Shown in pieces: positions 21,380-32,113 of a DNA stretch of 64,000 nt. The DNA is from Blastobasis lacticolella. Its lineage: Eukaryota; Arthropoda; Insecta; Lepidoptera; Blastobasidae. Position 1 is the stretch's first letter. Every line of letters starts with the position of its first letter. The stretch lies in assembly GCA_905147135.1 (NCBI GenBank), contig LR990052.1:131501-195500 (forward strand), read 5' to 3'. Below the pieces are notes generated by a model. That model saw only the letters and a program-made list of their open reading frames with translations, was not told where the DNA came from and ran no database searches. Both the position numbers and the translations under genes were made by a program.

Positions 21380-21510
21380 GTCTACTCGGCCGGCCGTTGC
21401 GTGCGCGCAAGATCAACTTTCTTTTCGCGGCGCCTCACCTGACGGACCGGCTTGCGGCACCTGCGCGCGCGCCGCCCGCCGCGCCGCGGCCGCACCGCGT
21501 CCTTTGTCCA
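21380..21510. promoter_or_regulatory. Short CpG island
   Basis: Dense GC (CTGCGCGCGCGCCGCCCGCC) in AT-rich DNA, no protein frame. Function unknown. Confidence 0.3.
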
Positions 21511-21634
21511 CATCCTTGGATCGAGTGGTTATCACTTAGATTTACAGGAGGGCACCACTTGGATATTTAAGAAAACCTCGGACAATTGCTAATTATCCGA
21601 TGATTGGATACTAATACAGATATGTTGTGTTATG

Positions 21635-21904
21635 GGCCGTGTGGTGTCCGGCAGAGTAGAATAGCACCAACCCCTTACACTCGTGGGTGTCGTACAAGGC
21701 GTCTAATGTTTTCGAGGCAAAAAATCTAAGCGCCTCCGTAGACTGGAAAATGGGCAGCAGCATTTTCCATTGTTATATTATAACACTGCGATCTCCAACC
21801 CGCCTGCCAAGCGTGGAGATTATGGCAATAACCTCCCTTTTTGTGGGAGTCAAAGAGGGAGCCCTAAGTCCTGCAGTGGACTGTTATGGGCTGTGATGAT
21901 GATG
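21635..21904 (+). repeat. CAT/GAT-tailed SINE, full length
   Basis: It reads 5' to 3' on plus: GCCGTGTGGTGTCCGGCAG, ACTCGTGGGTGTCGTACAAG, CTGCGATCTCCAACCCGCC, GTCCTGCAGTGGACTGTTATG, then a short GATGATGAT tail. Same family as 43538-43802 in the other orientation. Confidence 0.85.
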
Positions 21905-22756
21905 TACAGAGTACTTAGGTTGAATGTTTTTTTTAAATTATGAATTTGTGACCGTATTAAGCTATAATACAACCACTACTCGACCTAATACTGATCCATA
22001 TTTACATATTTTTATCGTTTTCACGAAGGCGCAGTCGACCGCCGTGGTCATAGACGTCACGGCGCTTGTCTAGTTTGTTCACTCTGGCCTCTTCGGTGTC
22101 CAGCTTAAATTGTTCTTTGGCGAACACAATGACAAGCAACATTAGCCACATATTTGAGATAGCTCTTGGATTATCAACTATCCCACTTAGTGCTTCCGAC
22201 TTCGACATGTAACAGCCTCGGGCACAATACTTAGCCTACTGTCCGACGCATGGGCGATCTCTCGCTCCATTCCGCATACTCGTATTTATACGCCGCAGAG
22301 GCTTGGCCCGGCCGGCAGCCGACTCGGACACTACACTCGGCTGCGCTGACGATTATTGGCGTATTATTTTTAAACGACATTGTTTAGCGCGGGACGCCGC
22401 GTCGGCCCACTCCCGCGCGATAACATGCACAAATACCAACAAATAACGTATCGACATGCGCACACGCTGTACGAATAAACTGTACTTGAAGTCCTTGGGA
22501 GCGTCCAACAATGCGTTGGTTGAGGACATTTAGTCGAATTTGGTGTTAAATTATGTAGATGGATAATAATGAAAAGTGGATATAAGTACTTTTGTTTCCA
22601 ATAACGCTCTATGTGACAATAACGATACTTTAAGTTCTGTAGTGAAATTAATTTTTTCAACAGTCCATATAAAAGTTAACCGATAAAATATTTTTTTTTA
22701 TTAGGCTGAGAATTATAAGTACATTATTTTTCTGCGAGTTTGCTTATCCATTTGAA
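21905..22756. other. Non-coding stretch
   Basis: No gene is supported. GCGCGATAAC lies at 22415-22424 within a small GC patch. Confidence 0.4.
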
Positions 22757-22905
22757 AGAACAGTTGTAAGAGCATCGCCAATCTCTTGGGCCACTCGTTC
22801 CATTAAATTCATTGCTCTATTATTGAGAGTAGCGACCATTTGACCACCTAAATTGTATTGCACTTTGCATGTAAGTTTTTCTTCTTGACAAAAATACTAA
22901 TGGTG
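22757..22905 (-). CDS. Unidentified exon-like frame (weak)
   Basis: The minus strand reads CQEEKLTCKVQYNLGGQMVA then TLNNRAMNLMERVAQEIGDA and LTTVLSNG before a TAA. The composition is protein-like and the frame opens just after an acceptor-like CACCATTAG, so it could be a terminal exon or an old pseudogene. I do not recognise the family. The polypyrimidine tract is poor and no partner exon was found nearby. Confidence 0.2.
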
Positions 22906-23224
22906 CATCCTAGTTTTGGTATAGCACAGAGTTATTCTGGATTCACCAAAACCATATTTCAGCAGCGGTTAATAAACTGTCTCTAGGCTGGCATCCTTCA
23001 TCTTCGGTCGCATAATCGCATCCCATCAGTTGATATAGTACATAGTAAAAATTGCAACTGTTGAACCAGTCTCCGGGTCCCCAGCGGAAGACCTTGGTCT
23101 TTGCTTCGCCAACGATATTAGGAGGCACGCCTAACGAGGGGCGAGCTCGTGTCGGTGCTGATGTTCGATATGTCTCACCGTACGAAACGACTGTCCAGTA
23201 TTTGGCCGTACTAAGTAAATAAAC

Positions 23225-23246
23225 ATTGTAACTGGCGAGGTGTCGG

Positions 23247-23290
<44 letters not shown>

Positions 23291-23345
23291 GGGCCCGGCC
23301 GCTATTAATACCGCGCCGCACCTGCCGCGAGCGCCGGCGCCGCAC
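23225..23345. repeat. (GCC)n microsatellite within a CpG island
   Basis: About fourteen GCC/CCG triplets at 23247-23290, followed by CpG-dense sequence (GCCGCTATTAATACCGCG). On the minus strand it reads as poly-alanine inside a 143-codon frame, but the flanking residues show no domain, so this is treated as a GC repeat. Confidence 0.7.
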
Positions 23346-24289
23346 TGACAATTGTCATGCGTTATCCTCCACAATTGCTTCGTAATTGGACCCTTACAAG
23401 TGGCTACTTCGATATACCGTCACGGGATGCCAATCAGCTACCGAGACAGTTCAACTAGTCTCACGCTGCTGAGCGGCAGACCTTGGTCTACCGCACTTCA
23501 CAGATGCACGATGCATGTAGATGTCGATGCACAGACATTGACAGCTAATAAGAACATGAGCCTCTTTTGTATGTATGACAGGATCATCCACGTCGTCGTA
23601 GGAATATCGTAGGTAGGATAATGGAAAAGCGAATAGGAAAAACCATTGTGTGTATTTTTCGGGACCAATTAATTTTCGGGATTTGACGCTACAACTTAGT
23701 CGTGTTTCATTAGCTAATTTCTTTCAACTCCGAATTAAGTAGCTACCATTTCCAATATTAGGTTTCTCAATCGTTTTAGGAACATCCGCAAACATCCGTT
23801 TCTTTTTCGATTAATTCGATTATCCGCCATCAGATATCATAAAATGCGATGTGTCACGTCACGTAGATGATAGCGCAGGAGTCGCTAGCGAGGGGCGCGG
23901 GCGGCGCGGCCGGCGGTGGACGGCGCGGCGGCGGCGCGGTAGGGGTGCGCCGTTCCGATTCGATTTCATGGATGACGATTCTGGGAGTCTAGAGATTTTA
24001 ACAGAGTCTCCAAGTTGTACGTTGATAACCCTGGCAGCATATAAGTACCTTTGAATTACTATTTTCGTTAGGCATGTCATGGCGACTTAAAAGTAAAACT
24101 CGTCGGCTCTTCGTTTATCCGCAACCCGATTTCAAGCCAATCCTAGGCTTACTTCAGTCCAGAATCCTCACCAAACCATAGCTATAACTTTCGGAACTAT
24201 GGGAGTTTTTTATATTGATCTAACTATGAGTATTACACTAGAAACATTTTCTTCTTAAAAAATGAGCATTCTGATAGTGTTGGGGCGCC
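23346..24289. other. Non-coding stretch with small GC island
   Basis: A CpG-rich patch at 23885-23950. No gene. Confidence 0.4.
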
Positions 24290-24425
24290 CCTGCGGTGCG
24301 GGCAGGTGTAACGGGCTAGACGAGCGCCGGCGGCTCTACATGTTTATGCTAATGGCGGCGCTGCGTGCCGTGCGCGCGCGCAATTAACAAAAACTTTAAA
24401 ACTGCAACGCGGCCGCGCGCGGCTT
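24290..24425. promoter_or_regulatory. GC-rich island with POU-like ATGCTAAT
   Basis: CpG-dense sequence surrounding TGTTTATGCTAATGG. A similar CATGCTAATACG lies in the island at 35.56 kb. Candidate cis-element. Confidence 0.3.
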
Positions 24426-24696
24426 ACCTACCTAGTAAACTACACTTAAATTTTTTTATTCGTCACTGAACAGGTTCATATTAATTTTGCACTGGCCTTA
24501 AATTCCTTCCTAAACGCACTGAATGTAGGTCTGTGCGTTTTGTTCACTGGGTGGTGTGGTTCACCAACACATCTTATGGGAGTGTCTGCAGGTGCTTACC
24601 GATAATTACTATACCTAATTACATTTCAATTGTAATCGTCTTTGGCTCCACTCTTTAAATTCACGCTACCAACGCAACATCTAACAAAAATGCGTT

Positions 24697-24823
24697 TATC
24701 GATATTGATAACGAGTGATAAAGTAGCCATAAATTTTGATAATTATTAGTAATCTTGTAGAAACTTAAATGGGTTTGTGTAACAAAGATTTCGAGTGCGA
24801 AGTATGTTTTAATGTTATCGATA
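24697..24823. promoter_or_regulatory. Two TATCGATA palindromes
   Basis: Exact TATCGATA at 24697-24704 and 24816-24823. The motif is the DRE/DREF-type element of insect promoters. Local AT-richness makes chance possible. Confidence 0.3.
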
Positions 24824-25129
24824 CATTATAAAATTATTACGTACATTTTAATACGTATTTTGTACTAGTTAAATCCATAATACAAGTAGCCATGTGATAA
24901 TTATATGCATTTATAGCGATGAAATCATCAACCATGCGGCAACAGTTGACTCCATAAAGTTTAGGTCAGGTGGCTAGGTAGGTAGGCTAAACCCAAACGA
25001 ATAAAAAATTCAGAACAACATTTTGAAAGTCGCTCAGGTCGCTTCATCGGCACACAGTGGCGTGACAGTCGTCTCTAAGGAGGTTATGTGGTGCGCCACT
25101 AAACCTTATCGACCGATTCAGTTCAGATC

Positions 25130-25330
25130 GACTTTTTAAAAGGTGTTCCATGGCGCGGCGGCGGCGGCCGCACCGTTATGCCGGATCTGGTTCCCGCGGC
25201 CGGTTTGCACCAACTTATTAATACACACCTACACCCGCCCTGACGGTCATCGACATGCAAAACTGTCCGGACCTTTATCGCCGGCGCCGGCGCAGGATGG
25301 GAGGCTGCCCGGGCCCGGGCTGATTCAAGC
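25130..25330. promoter_or_regulatory. GC-rich island
   Basis: Two CpG blocks (GGCGCGGCGGCGGCGGCCGC; TTATCGCCGGCGCCGG) with a TTATTAATACACACC spacer. No protein frame. Confidence 0.3.
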
Positions 25331-26217
25331 GCATGACTGTAGTGTAGACAGTGGCTAAATTCGATCTTTATTTTCTGTATTTCCATCATCGAAATCATCT
25401 TCTACAAATGTGTTATGTTACTTTTATGTACATTTACAGAAAACTACTAGTATTAACAGGCTCCTTATAATGCTTTTTTTGTAATAAAATGATAATCCGA
25501 CTAAACAGAGCATACCTAGAGAAACAAGTAATTCCGTAAACCTGTGGTCAGTCTGTGTCCTACGTCCATACAGCTATTAAGTATTCGTGCTCTATCTCTT
25601 TGCTGAAAATGGAAAACACACAACCAATTATTACCTTTAAAAACGTCAAGTGCCAGGTTACCAATTATTACTTTGGTTAGATGTTGGGCTTAACTTGTTC
25701 CCCGTCAAGTGAACTAAAAATCGGCAGTCCACTTCGAGTCCATGCTTACCGCAGGGGCTTACTGGCTCATGCATTTTCATACGAGGTCTTGGACTCGTTT
25801 TCAAATTTGATGTGCCTGTCGATACCAGTTCAGCTTTCTTACAATTCGGGTTGCTCTGTATCTTATACTTTTATTAGCTGGGCCCGTCGCGATTTCGTCC
25901 GAGATTTGTCCTACCATATACTCTTGAATCGCTCTATCTATTGTTATAAGTTTGTCTGAGCTAAATGCTAAATAAATACCTATTTTTTTTAGTTTATTTA
26001 TTACAATACCTACATGTAAATACATACAGAGTACAGACGGCGGGAAGCGACTTTGTTTTAATACTGTGTATAGATAACTGCGACGCTGTGACCAATATTG
26101 TGTATTCCAGTGTGTTAATCGGTCGCTCGGACTTCTGGTCGTATTTCATACCTATTACGAGATAAAGACTGCAATTGATTATTCCAGAAAATGGGTTCAA
26201 AAGAAACGCAAGACGCT
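25331..26217. other. Non-coding AT-rich stretch
   Basis: Small open frames lack support. Nothing recognised. Confidence 0.4.
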
Positions 26218-26345
26218 TTTTTTATACCACTAAGGTGACAAACAGGCTTACGGCCTGCCTGATGGGAAGCAGTCACCGCAGCCTATGGACGTTTGCAATA
26301 CCAGGGGCATCACTCATGCGCTGCCGACCCCGTAAAAGCTTTTCA
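26218..26345 (+). repeat. Interspersed repeat (GATGGGAAGCAGTCACCGCAGCC family)
   Basis: TTTTTTATACCACTAAGGTG, CCTGATGGGAAGCAGTCACC, GCAATACCAGGGGCATCACT. Related sequence is at 34003-34120, 34998-35075 and, reversed, at 12845-12905 and 54855-54920. Confidence 0.6.
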
Positions 26346-26367
26346 CCCCTTTTTTAGAGAACTCCAT

Positions 26368-26605
26368 GTTGTACTGAGTGCCTCAGTGGTTAACATACCG
26401 GTCTTCAACGCAAGAGGTCCCAAGTATGATACCCGGCCAAGCAGAAAATTAAATGATGAATTTTTATTTCTGTTACGGGTCTAAGAATGTATTGGTAGTA
26501 CGAGTATATATGTAGTTTGTCAGTTATCAAGCACCCATAACACAAGCTTCGCTTACTTTGGGGCTAGATGGCGCTGAGTGTATTTGTCAGAGCATATTTA
26601 TTTAT
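26368..26605 (+). repeat. tRNA-derived SINE3
   Basis: A-box head GAGTGCCTCAGTGGTTAAC, decayed B box GGTCCCAAGTATGATACCC, 3' block CACAAGCTTCGCTTACTTTG and GGGCTAGATGGCGCTGAG. Confidence 0.75.
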
Positions 26606-27140
26606 TTACTATCTAGGGAGCTCATTTCACAACCTTAGTTTGCGTGGGAGGAAGTTTTCAATTTCAATTTCAATTTATTTAGCGTTCCATGTGTTTTACA
26701 AAGGTAGTAATTTTACATAATACATAATTATTTATTTTATTTATTTATTCCACAAACTTTACAGTCTTACAGTTTAAGAACTAATTACACTGCAAACTTA
26801 ATATTAGATACATCTTAAGATAGTACAAGTATATAGTATAAAAAATATAATTTCAAATTACTCATCCATTCATCGTCTCACAGAACCTCAAACACTCCTT
26901 ACACACATCCGCCCATCTACTCGCAAAAACATCACATTCAGGCGCCGATGCCAGAAGCGAATTCAGCAAAGTTAACGCTCAGCGATTATATAATGGGTAT
27001 CAACATGGACCCGGATCCGCACACTTTGGAACCGCACAGTTCGCCACCAATTTGGCTCCAAGGTGTGAGGATAAACTCCCTGTCGATGGCGAGCGGTGAC
27101 TCATTACTGCAAGCAATGCAATCGTCAACCCGGTAAAACG
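26606..27140 (-). pseudogene. Jockey-like RT C-terminus, split by an inserted repeat
   Basis: Minus-strand 27140-26990 matches the segment at 12660-12740 (plus GGAACCGCACAGTTCGCC versus CTGTGCGGTTCC). Minus-strand 26655-26606 reads ENFLPRKLRL, the block that should follow directly. Between them 26656-26985 is unrelated AT-rich sequence with (TTTCAA)n at one end, a probable later insertion. Confidence 0.5.
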
Positions 27141-27429
27141 GTCGTATATTTTAGTTCGCTTTTAGTTTAGTTCGAGTTAGCTCTACATTTTGGATGTGCC
27201 TTTAATATTGAAGCCATAAAGTCGAAAGATTAGGCAGATTGTTTTCTGTTATTTGCTGTACACTGTTGTACGTGGTTTCTCAGATTTCTACGAATCGACT
27301 TAAAATTTCGAACACCTGTCGATCAGTTTTTATTACTACGCAATGACAAACGAGCAGACAGATAAACGAGTCCAGCTTTGCTGACAAGGCCTTCACAGTG
27401 TTGTAAACTGTTTTAACTGAAACTGTGAA

Positions 27430-27650
27430 GGTGCCAACTCACGTGATGGTCATCAGGTTGTTGGTGACGAGGCCGTTGCGGGCGAGGGGTGCGAGGTGCG
27501 GGGTGCGGGGTCGCGGGGCGCGGGGCGCGGGGCGTCACTCCACTAATTAGCGGGCGCGGCGGGGCGCGCCGCTCCATTACCGACTGTTTATCGTGACAAT
27601 TATTCCAACGGGCGCCCCCTCCCGCCGCCACGAGCCTCGCGATTAGTCTT
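27430..27650. promoter_or_regulatory. GC-rich island with homeodomain-type sites
   Basis: Contains a GCGGGGCGCGGGGCGCGGGG-type short tandem run at 27495-27535, CACTAATTAGCGG and GATTCAATTAGGGG. No protein frame. Confidence 0.35.
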
Positions 27651-28005
27651 CCTCATCGCCGATTCAATTAGGGGCTTAATAAAATATCATATTGTTAATA
27701 AGCTACGAACAAAAAAAGAAGGGTATTAAGTTGTAACATGAGTTCGTCGGTGCGTGGCGTCCTGCGCCCAAACGTAGGGACATGGATGCGGTTTTTAGGA
27801 ATAATTGAGACAGGTCTCGTTCATGGCTGTGTTCGAACGAAATTAGTTCGGTGGCCGGGAAGTTAAGTCAGTCACAGCAGTCCACTGCTGGACTTGAGCC
27901 ATGAATATAAACAGTTTACTTTGATTCGTTAATTTCATCGTCGTTAATTTCGAAAGGAACAAGCTGTAAACTAACGTCCCTCTTAATTTGACCAGAATTA
28001 CTTAC

Positions 28006-28651
28006 AAGGAATCCTCTGTTCCTCTTGAACAGAGGATTCTTGAGGAGATTTGTACGCCTCAGCATGCGGGCAAAGGATAGAGAAACTATTGAAGATAATG
28101 ATAACATCTGTAATACCAATCTTTTACAAATATATATTTTGAATCTTTGAATCTTTGAATTTTTTGAGCGTCGGTGGCCGAGCGGTTAGAGTATACGACT
28201 CGTAAGCCAGAGGTCCCGGGTTCGATTCCCGCTCCGGCCATGTACCAATGACTATTTTCTGAGTTATGTACATTAGTTGAATACTAACCGATGCTCTTAC
28301 GGTGAGGGAAAACATCGTGATGAAACCTGCACATTCAGGCAACTGGATGTGTAACCGTGATCCAATCTGGTCAGGTTCCCCTGGTAGCATGGAGCATGGA
28401 GGTCAGATGGCAGTCGCTCCACTGTAATTACCTGACCTGCCAAATCCTGGATCATGGTCAAGGCGGACCCCGGGCCCTCGTGCGCGAGAGCACAACCGGG
28501 ACATTAACGCCACGATGATTATAATCCTCTGTTCCTCTTGAAGCAAAGCTAATTAATTGTTTCGGGGCCACATTGGGAATTCCATTAAATTGTTTTCGAT
28601 CAAAACGTTCTTTTCGATATTTACAGAGCCGTTTTAATTTTATTGCTTGCA
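28006..28651 (-). pseudogene. Exon-like frame interrupted by a SINE-bearing insertion
   Basis: On the minus strand a good acceptor (TTTCATTTTCAG, ending at 28652) opens a frame reading QAIKLKRLCKYRKERFDRKQ and FNGIPNVAPKQLISFASRG. It runs into a 19-bp sequence (plus-strand AATCCTCTGTTCCTCTTGA at 28523-28541) that is repeated exactly at 28010-28028. After the second copy lies a perfect GTAAGT donor (28000-28005). So an internal exon of about 130 bp appears to have been split by about 0.5 kb of inserted DNA that contains a whole SINE1. I do not recognise the protein, and the exon assignment is inference. Confidence 0.35.
28166..28521 (+). repeat. tRNA-derived SINE1, best complete copy
   Basis: About 355 bp. 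tRNA-like head GCGTCGGTGGCCGAGCGG with A box, B box GGTTCGATTCC at 28219-28229, body GAAAACATCGTGATGAAACC, CAGATGGCAGTCGCTCC, GGCGGACCCCGGGCCC, tail ACGCCACGATGATT. Polymerase III-driven retroposon; the GAT-type tail suggests mobilisation by an RTE LINE. Other copies are listed separately. Confidence 0.9.
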
Positions 28652-28929
28652 CTGAAAATGAAATTTAACTTATTCATTTTGATTTAACTCATTTGAATTT
28701 TTTAATTTATACTGCTGACATTTTATATTAATTTTAAATGTTTGACGATAACACTGTGAATTAATGTACAATTTGTGTGAGGTAATGTAAGTGTAATGTC
28801 CAAAAATAAACTAAACTAAACTTGTATGTACTAGCCATTAAAAATATTTTTATGATAAAAAAAATTATAAGTGCTATTTTATTTAATAGGATTATAGTCA
28901 TGGTTTGGTGTAGATGAATGAAGCCACAT

Positions 28930-29253
28930 TTACTCTTTGTCTTCTTTTTTAACATAGTTCCTTGTAATAATAATTCTCATTCTATCGTTTTTCTGCATTT
29001 TAATAGCCTCCAGGAACACATTTGGTCCCACCACCATAACCACTCCTGCATTCTTGGATATCACCAAGAGGTGATCAAGAGATAATCCGAAAAACGTGTC
29101 CCATAAAACTTTCTTTAATTTTAGGAAAAGCCTGTAATCAGTGGATAGCCAGACACCCGGTAGCTGCTTCATTACAGGCTGTTCCCAAATTAAAGGAACA
29201 TTCACGTGTGAAATCTTTTTCTGACAATCAAGGAGTGATATCCAAGAGTGCAA
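28930..29253 (-). CDS. Unidentified 107-codon frame with downstream AATAAA
   Basis: Protein-like frame with NVPLIWEQPVMKQLPGVWLS, LKLKKVLWDTFFGLSLDHLL and NAGVVMVVGPNVFLEAIKMQ, ending KKEDKE. An AATAAA lies about 40 nt after the stop on the minus strand (near 28890). It may be a terminal exon or a processed pseudogene. The exon-like frame at 28.0-28.65 kb lies downstream on the same strand, but the two do not join in phase by an obvious splice. I do not recognise the family. Confidence 0.3.
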   Translation of the reverse strand: MHSWISLLDCQKKISHVNVPLIWEQPVMKQLPGVWLSTDYRLFLKLKKVLWDTFFGLSLDHLLVISKNAGVVMVVGPNVFLEAIKMQKNDRMRIIITRNYVKKEDKE

Positions 29254-29814
29254 GGGTGTTATTCAGAGGGTGGACTAAATTTCATCCTACTAAAGTTTTA
29301 ATTGAAATTGGCTATTGAAATGCTAGAGTGCCGACGGAAAAAGTGTTACAAGAGACTATGTTGAATATAAGAAAAAAGATAATAATATAGCATCATTGGA
29401 AATGGGTCAGGGGTGGATTAGCACAACTTGCGGCCGAAACCGGAGCTGAGATCTTAAAAGTTATTTGAAAAGTCATGATACGAACTTTTCATCGTGGTTG
29501 CAACTTAACCATAATTATATAATATTATTAAGTCAATAGTTCTTAGAATAAACATAGTTTTAAGTCTATTTTATCATATGAACCACGTACACATTGATTT
29601 ACTGCCGTATAAATCCAGCTATTTATGTCCAAGTATGTTGGTTTGGTATTTACTTACAACAGCGATGTCCTTGCTTAGAACGATGGTCCGGTATAAATTG
29701 AACGCGGGTGCATTAGATAGCGGGTGTCGCGGGTGTCGACATAAATAATGTGGCCTGTTGGGCTTGCATACAATGGGTACAATGGGTTTCTTGTTCTAAT
29801 TACATTGTATGTGT

Positions 29815-29985
29815 CGGCCGTTTCGGCGGCGCGGGCGCAGCGCGCACACACGCACGCGTGTACACACGCGCGCGCGCACGCACGCATGCGCGGCCGCTCG
29901 GTGATAAGAGGTCGCGCGATAACCCCGCGCCGAACGCCCCGCGCCCCGCACCCCGCGCCCCGCCGCCGCATGTCATGCTCGCTCC
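29815..29985. promoter_or_regulatory. CpG island with CA/CG tract and GCGCGATAAC
   Basis: Alternating purine-pyrimidine run (CACACACGCACGCGTGTACA and CACGCGCGCGCGCACGCACG) with potential for Z-DNA, then GTGATAAGAGGTCGCGCGATAAC. GCGCGATAAC at 29914-29923. Long frames on both strands are composition artefacts. Confidence 0.4.
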
Positions 29986-30844
29986 ATTGGAGGACACGAT
30001 GGCAATGTCAAACCACAAGCGGGTTATTATTTTATTTCAATAGTTATATTGCAAGGTTAGGTCTACTTTTCTTTAGCTATGTAACTCGATGACAATATTG
30101 TCCATGTACTATAAATTATATAAACAGTTAACTCAATTTAAATTTACTGGCGATTTATAAAATGTTAGTGACATTCGTGAATAAAAACCAAACTAATTTT
30201 AAATTGTTCTCTTCCATTTTTTCATCTTGTGAATTCTTGTATTAATATTTTAAATTTAAATAAAATATTACAGGTCATTCAAAATCGAAATTATTTCTTG
30301 ATCATCTGCTAACCCGCACATATATTTTTAGACCATAATTAACTACGTACTGTATTAAACTGTAACAAGTCCGATAAGTACCTACCACTATAGAGTCCGA
30401 GAAACCGTTAAAACCAGTAACGAACTGTCCACTATCTCTACAGTCAGTAGTCAGTTCAAGGTATTTAGTATTTGGATCGAACATACAATACGACTACGTT
30501 AATTTTTATATTGGATCCAACTGCGTTGATGACGCAGCAGGGGCGCAGCGCAGCGCCACGCCATCAGCTCTACCTACCTATTAATTAAGTATTGTACCAA
30601 TAATTATAGCGGTTCCAACTATTCGCCTCATTTATAATGGTCAATGGTATCAATTTCTAAGAACAACATTTTATTTCATCTTTCCTACACGAAAAGGACG
30701 ATATTTATGCGTAAAAACTCGCTGCAATAAACAAACAGCAGAATAGATTTGGATGGTGAGGGTTGTTGATGAAATTTTGCAGGACTATTGTAGCCCAAAA
30801 CAACGCTTATAATATAATTTATCCTGAAATTCACATGACATAAC
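29986..30844. other. Non-coding stretch
   Basis: AT-rich, nothing supported. Confidence 0.4.
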
Positions 30845-30891
30845 AGAAGTATACGCAGACGAAGTCGAGGGCAAGGCAACAGCTAGTGTCA
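30845..30891 (+). repeat. Helitron-like 3' terminus
   Basis: GTATACGCAGACGAAGTCGAGGG then GGCAACAGCTAGTG: decayed hairpin and CTAGT end. The preceding 150 bp (from about 30690) probably belong to the same element. Confidence 0.45.
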
Positions 30892-31789
30892 TGATGTTCA
30901 ATTTCCTTTCGACGTTATCGGTCGTTCCGATTGTCGTAAAGATACATAATCGTTCTACTACAAGTAACAGACAAGTAAGTTCGATGTCCTTCGCTTTTAA
31001 GTTTTCAAGTTTGTCGTAGTAGGGTACTCAAAATTTTTATGACGGGTTGGTGTCAGTTTATTTATAGTCTTTGGCAAAATCGCTACAGTTAAGCGCAAGC
31101 CACAACATATAAGTAGAAGAATCAAGTATTTACTCGACCACAGATTACTAACTCGATAAAGAATAACCTAACCGAATTAAGAACGTCAGAAAACCCCCGA
31201 CCAAGTTACATATACTCCAATATTTTCTAAACTACTATACCGAAATAAAGCTGAAATGCACCTCGATTAACTAACTGCCTTTTAAATAAAGAAAACTGCA
31301 TGGAAATCAATCTATCCGTTCGAGAGTTACTTACGTTGCTACAGACAGTTGCTACGTTGCTCCACACATACCCAGAGCCACAGATTCACAGATACACACG
31401 TCAAACTTATTACACTCCTCTTTTTTCGGCGGGGGTTAAAAGCTTTACATTAAAATCTGCTATTTTAATCGACCACTGGACTTGGAAGTTTGAACCCTCT
31501 CCACATTTTGTGTTTTGGCTTCGGGTTTTGCTCAGCAAGCGAATTGGCACTCCTAGTGGCGAAACGACAGATACATAACAGTTCCAGTGGCGCGAAGCCG
31601 ACGTGCCAATGGCAGCACTTGTGATAATTGTGCACACTACGGCGGGCCCCGCTTGGCTGTAGAGGGCGCGCGGCACATGTGACAGTAACGATGTTTGCGC
31701 GCGCTATGTCGCCACGTGGCCATCGAGGATTTGCCCGGATGATAGCTAGTGTAAGCATATACCTAGTAGTAGTATTCTTGATCAAAGAT
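30892..31789. other. Non-coding stretch
   Basis: No supported gene. Overlapping frames at 31.4-31.8 kb on both strands lack motifs. Confidence 0.4.
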
Positions 31790-31893
31790 AGGTCGCTCCA
31801 GTGTAATTATCTAACCTGCCAAATCCTGGATCATGGTCAAGGCGGCCACGGGCCCTCGTGCGCGAGAGCACAATCGGGACATAAATGCCAAGA
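31790..31893 (+). repeat. SINE1 3' fragment, first half of an inverted pair
   Basis: AGGTCGCTCCAGTGTAATTA, TGGATCATGGTCAAGGCGG, GCGCGAGAGCACAATCGGGA. Confidence 0.8.
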
Positions 31894-31916
31894 CTTTTTT
31901 TATAACGGCCAATATA

Positions 31917-32113
31917 CATCCGTGACCCTGTTAACAGGGGAACCGGACCAGATTGGATTATGGTTACACATTCCTGAATGTGCAGGTTTTATCACGATGT
32001 TTTCCCGCGGCGTTAGAGAATCGGTGTTCAACTAATGTAGTCAGAATAGAGTCAACGCAACTCAGAAAAGAGTCATTGGTACAAGGCGGCGCTGGTGTTC
32101 AAAATCGGTTGCA
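31917..32113 (-). repeat. SINE1 middle/head fragment, second half of an inverted pair
   Basis: Reversed order on plus: GTGACCCTGTTAACAGGGGA, GAATGTGCAGGTTTTATCAC, GTCATTGGTACAAGGCGG. Together with 31790-31893 it accounts for nearly a whole SINE1, but with the 5' portion inverted. Confidence 0.75.

Noticed and set aside
23247..23290. CRISPR array or other clustered repeat
   Set aside because: It is a simple triplet repeat; no spaced direct repeats of CRISPR type occur in the window.
22943..23374. 143-codon minus frame with poly-alanine, possible homeobox-like transcription factor
   Set aside because: The alanine run is a GCC microsatellite and the rest shows no DNA-binding domain.
28166..28240. 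tRNA gene from the A and B boxes
   Set aside because: The sequence continues into the SINE1 body present in at least nine other copies and lacks a paired acceptor stem.
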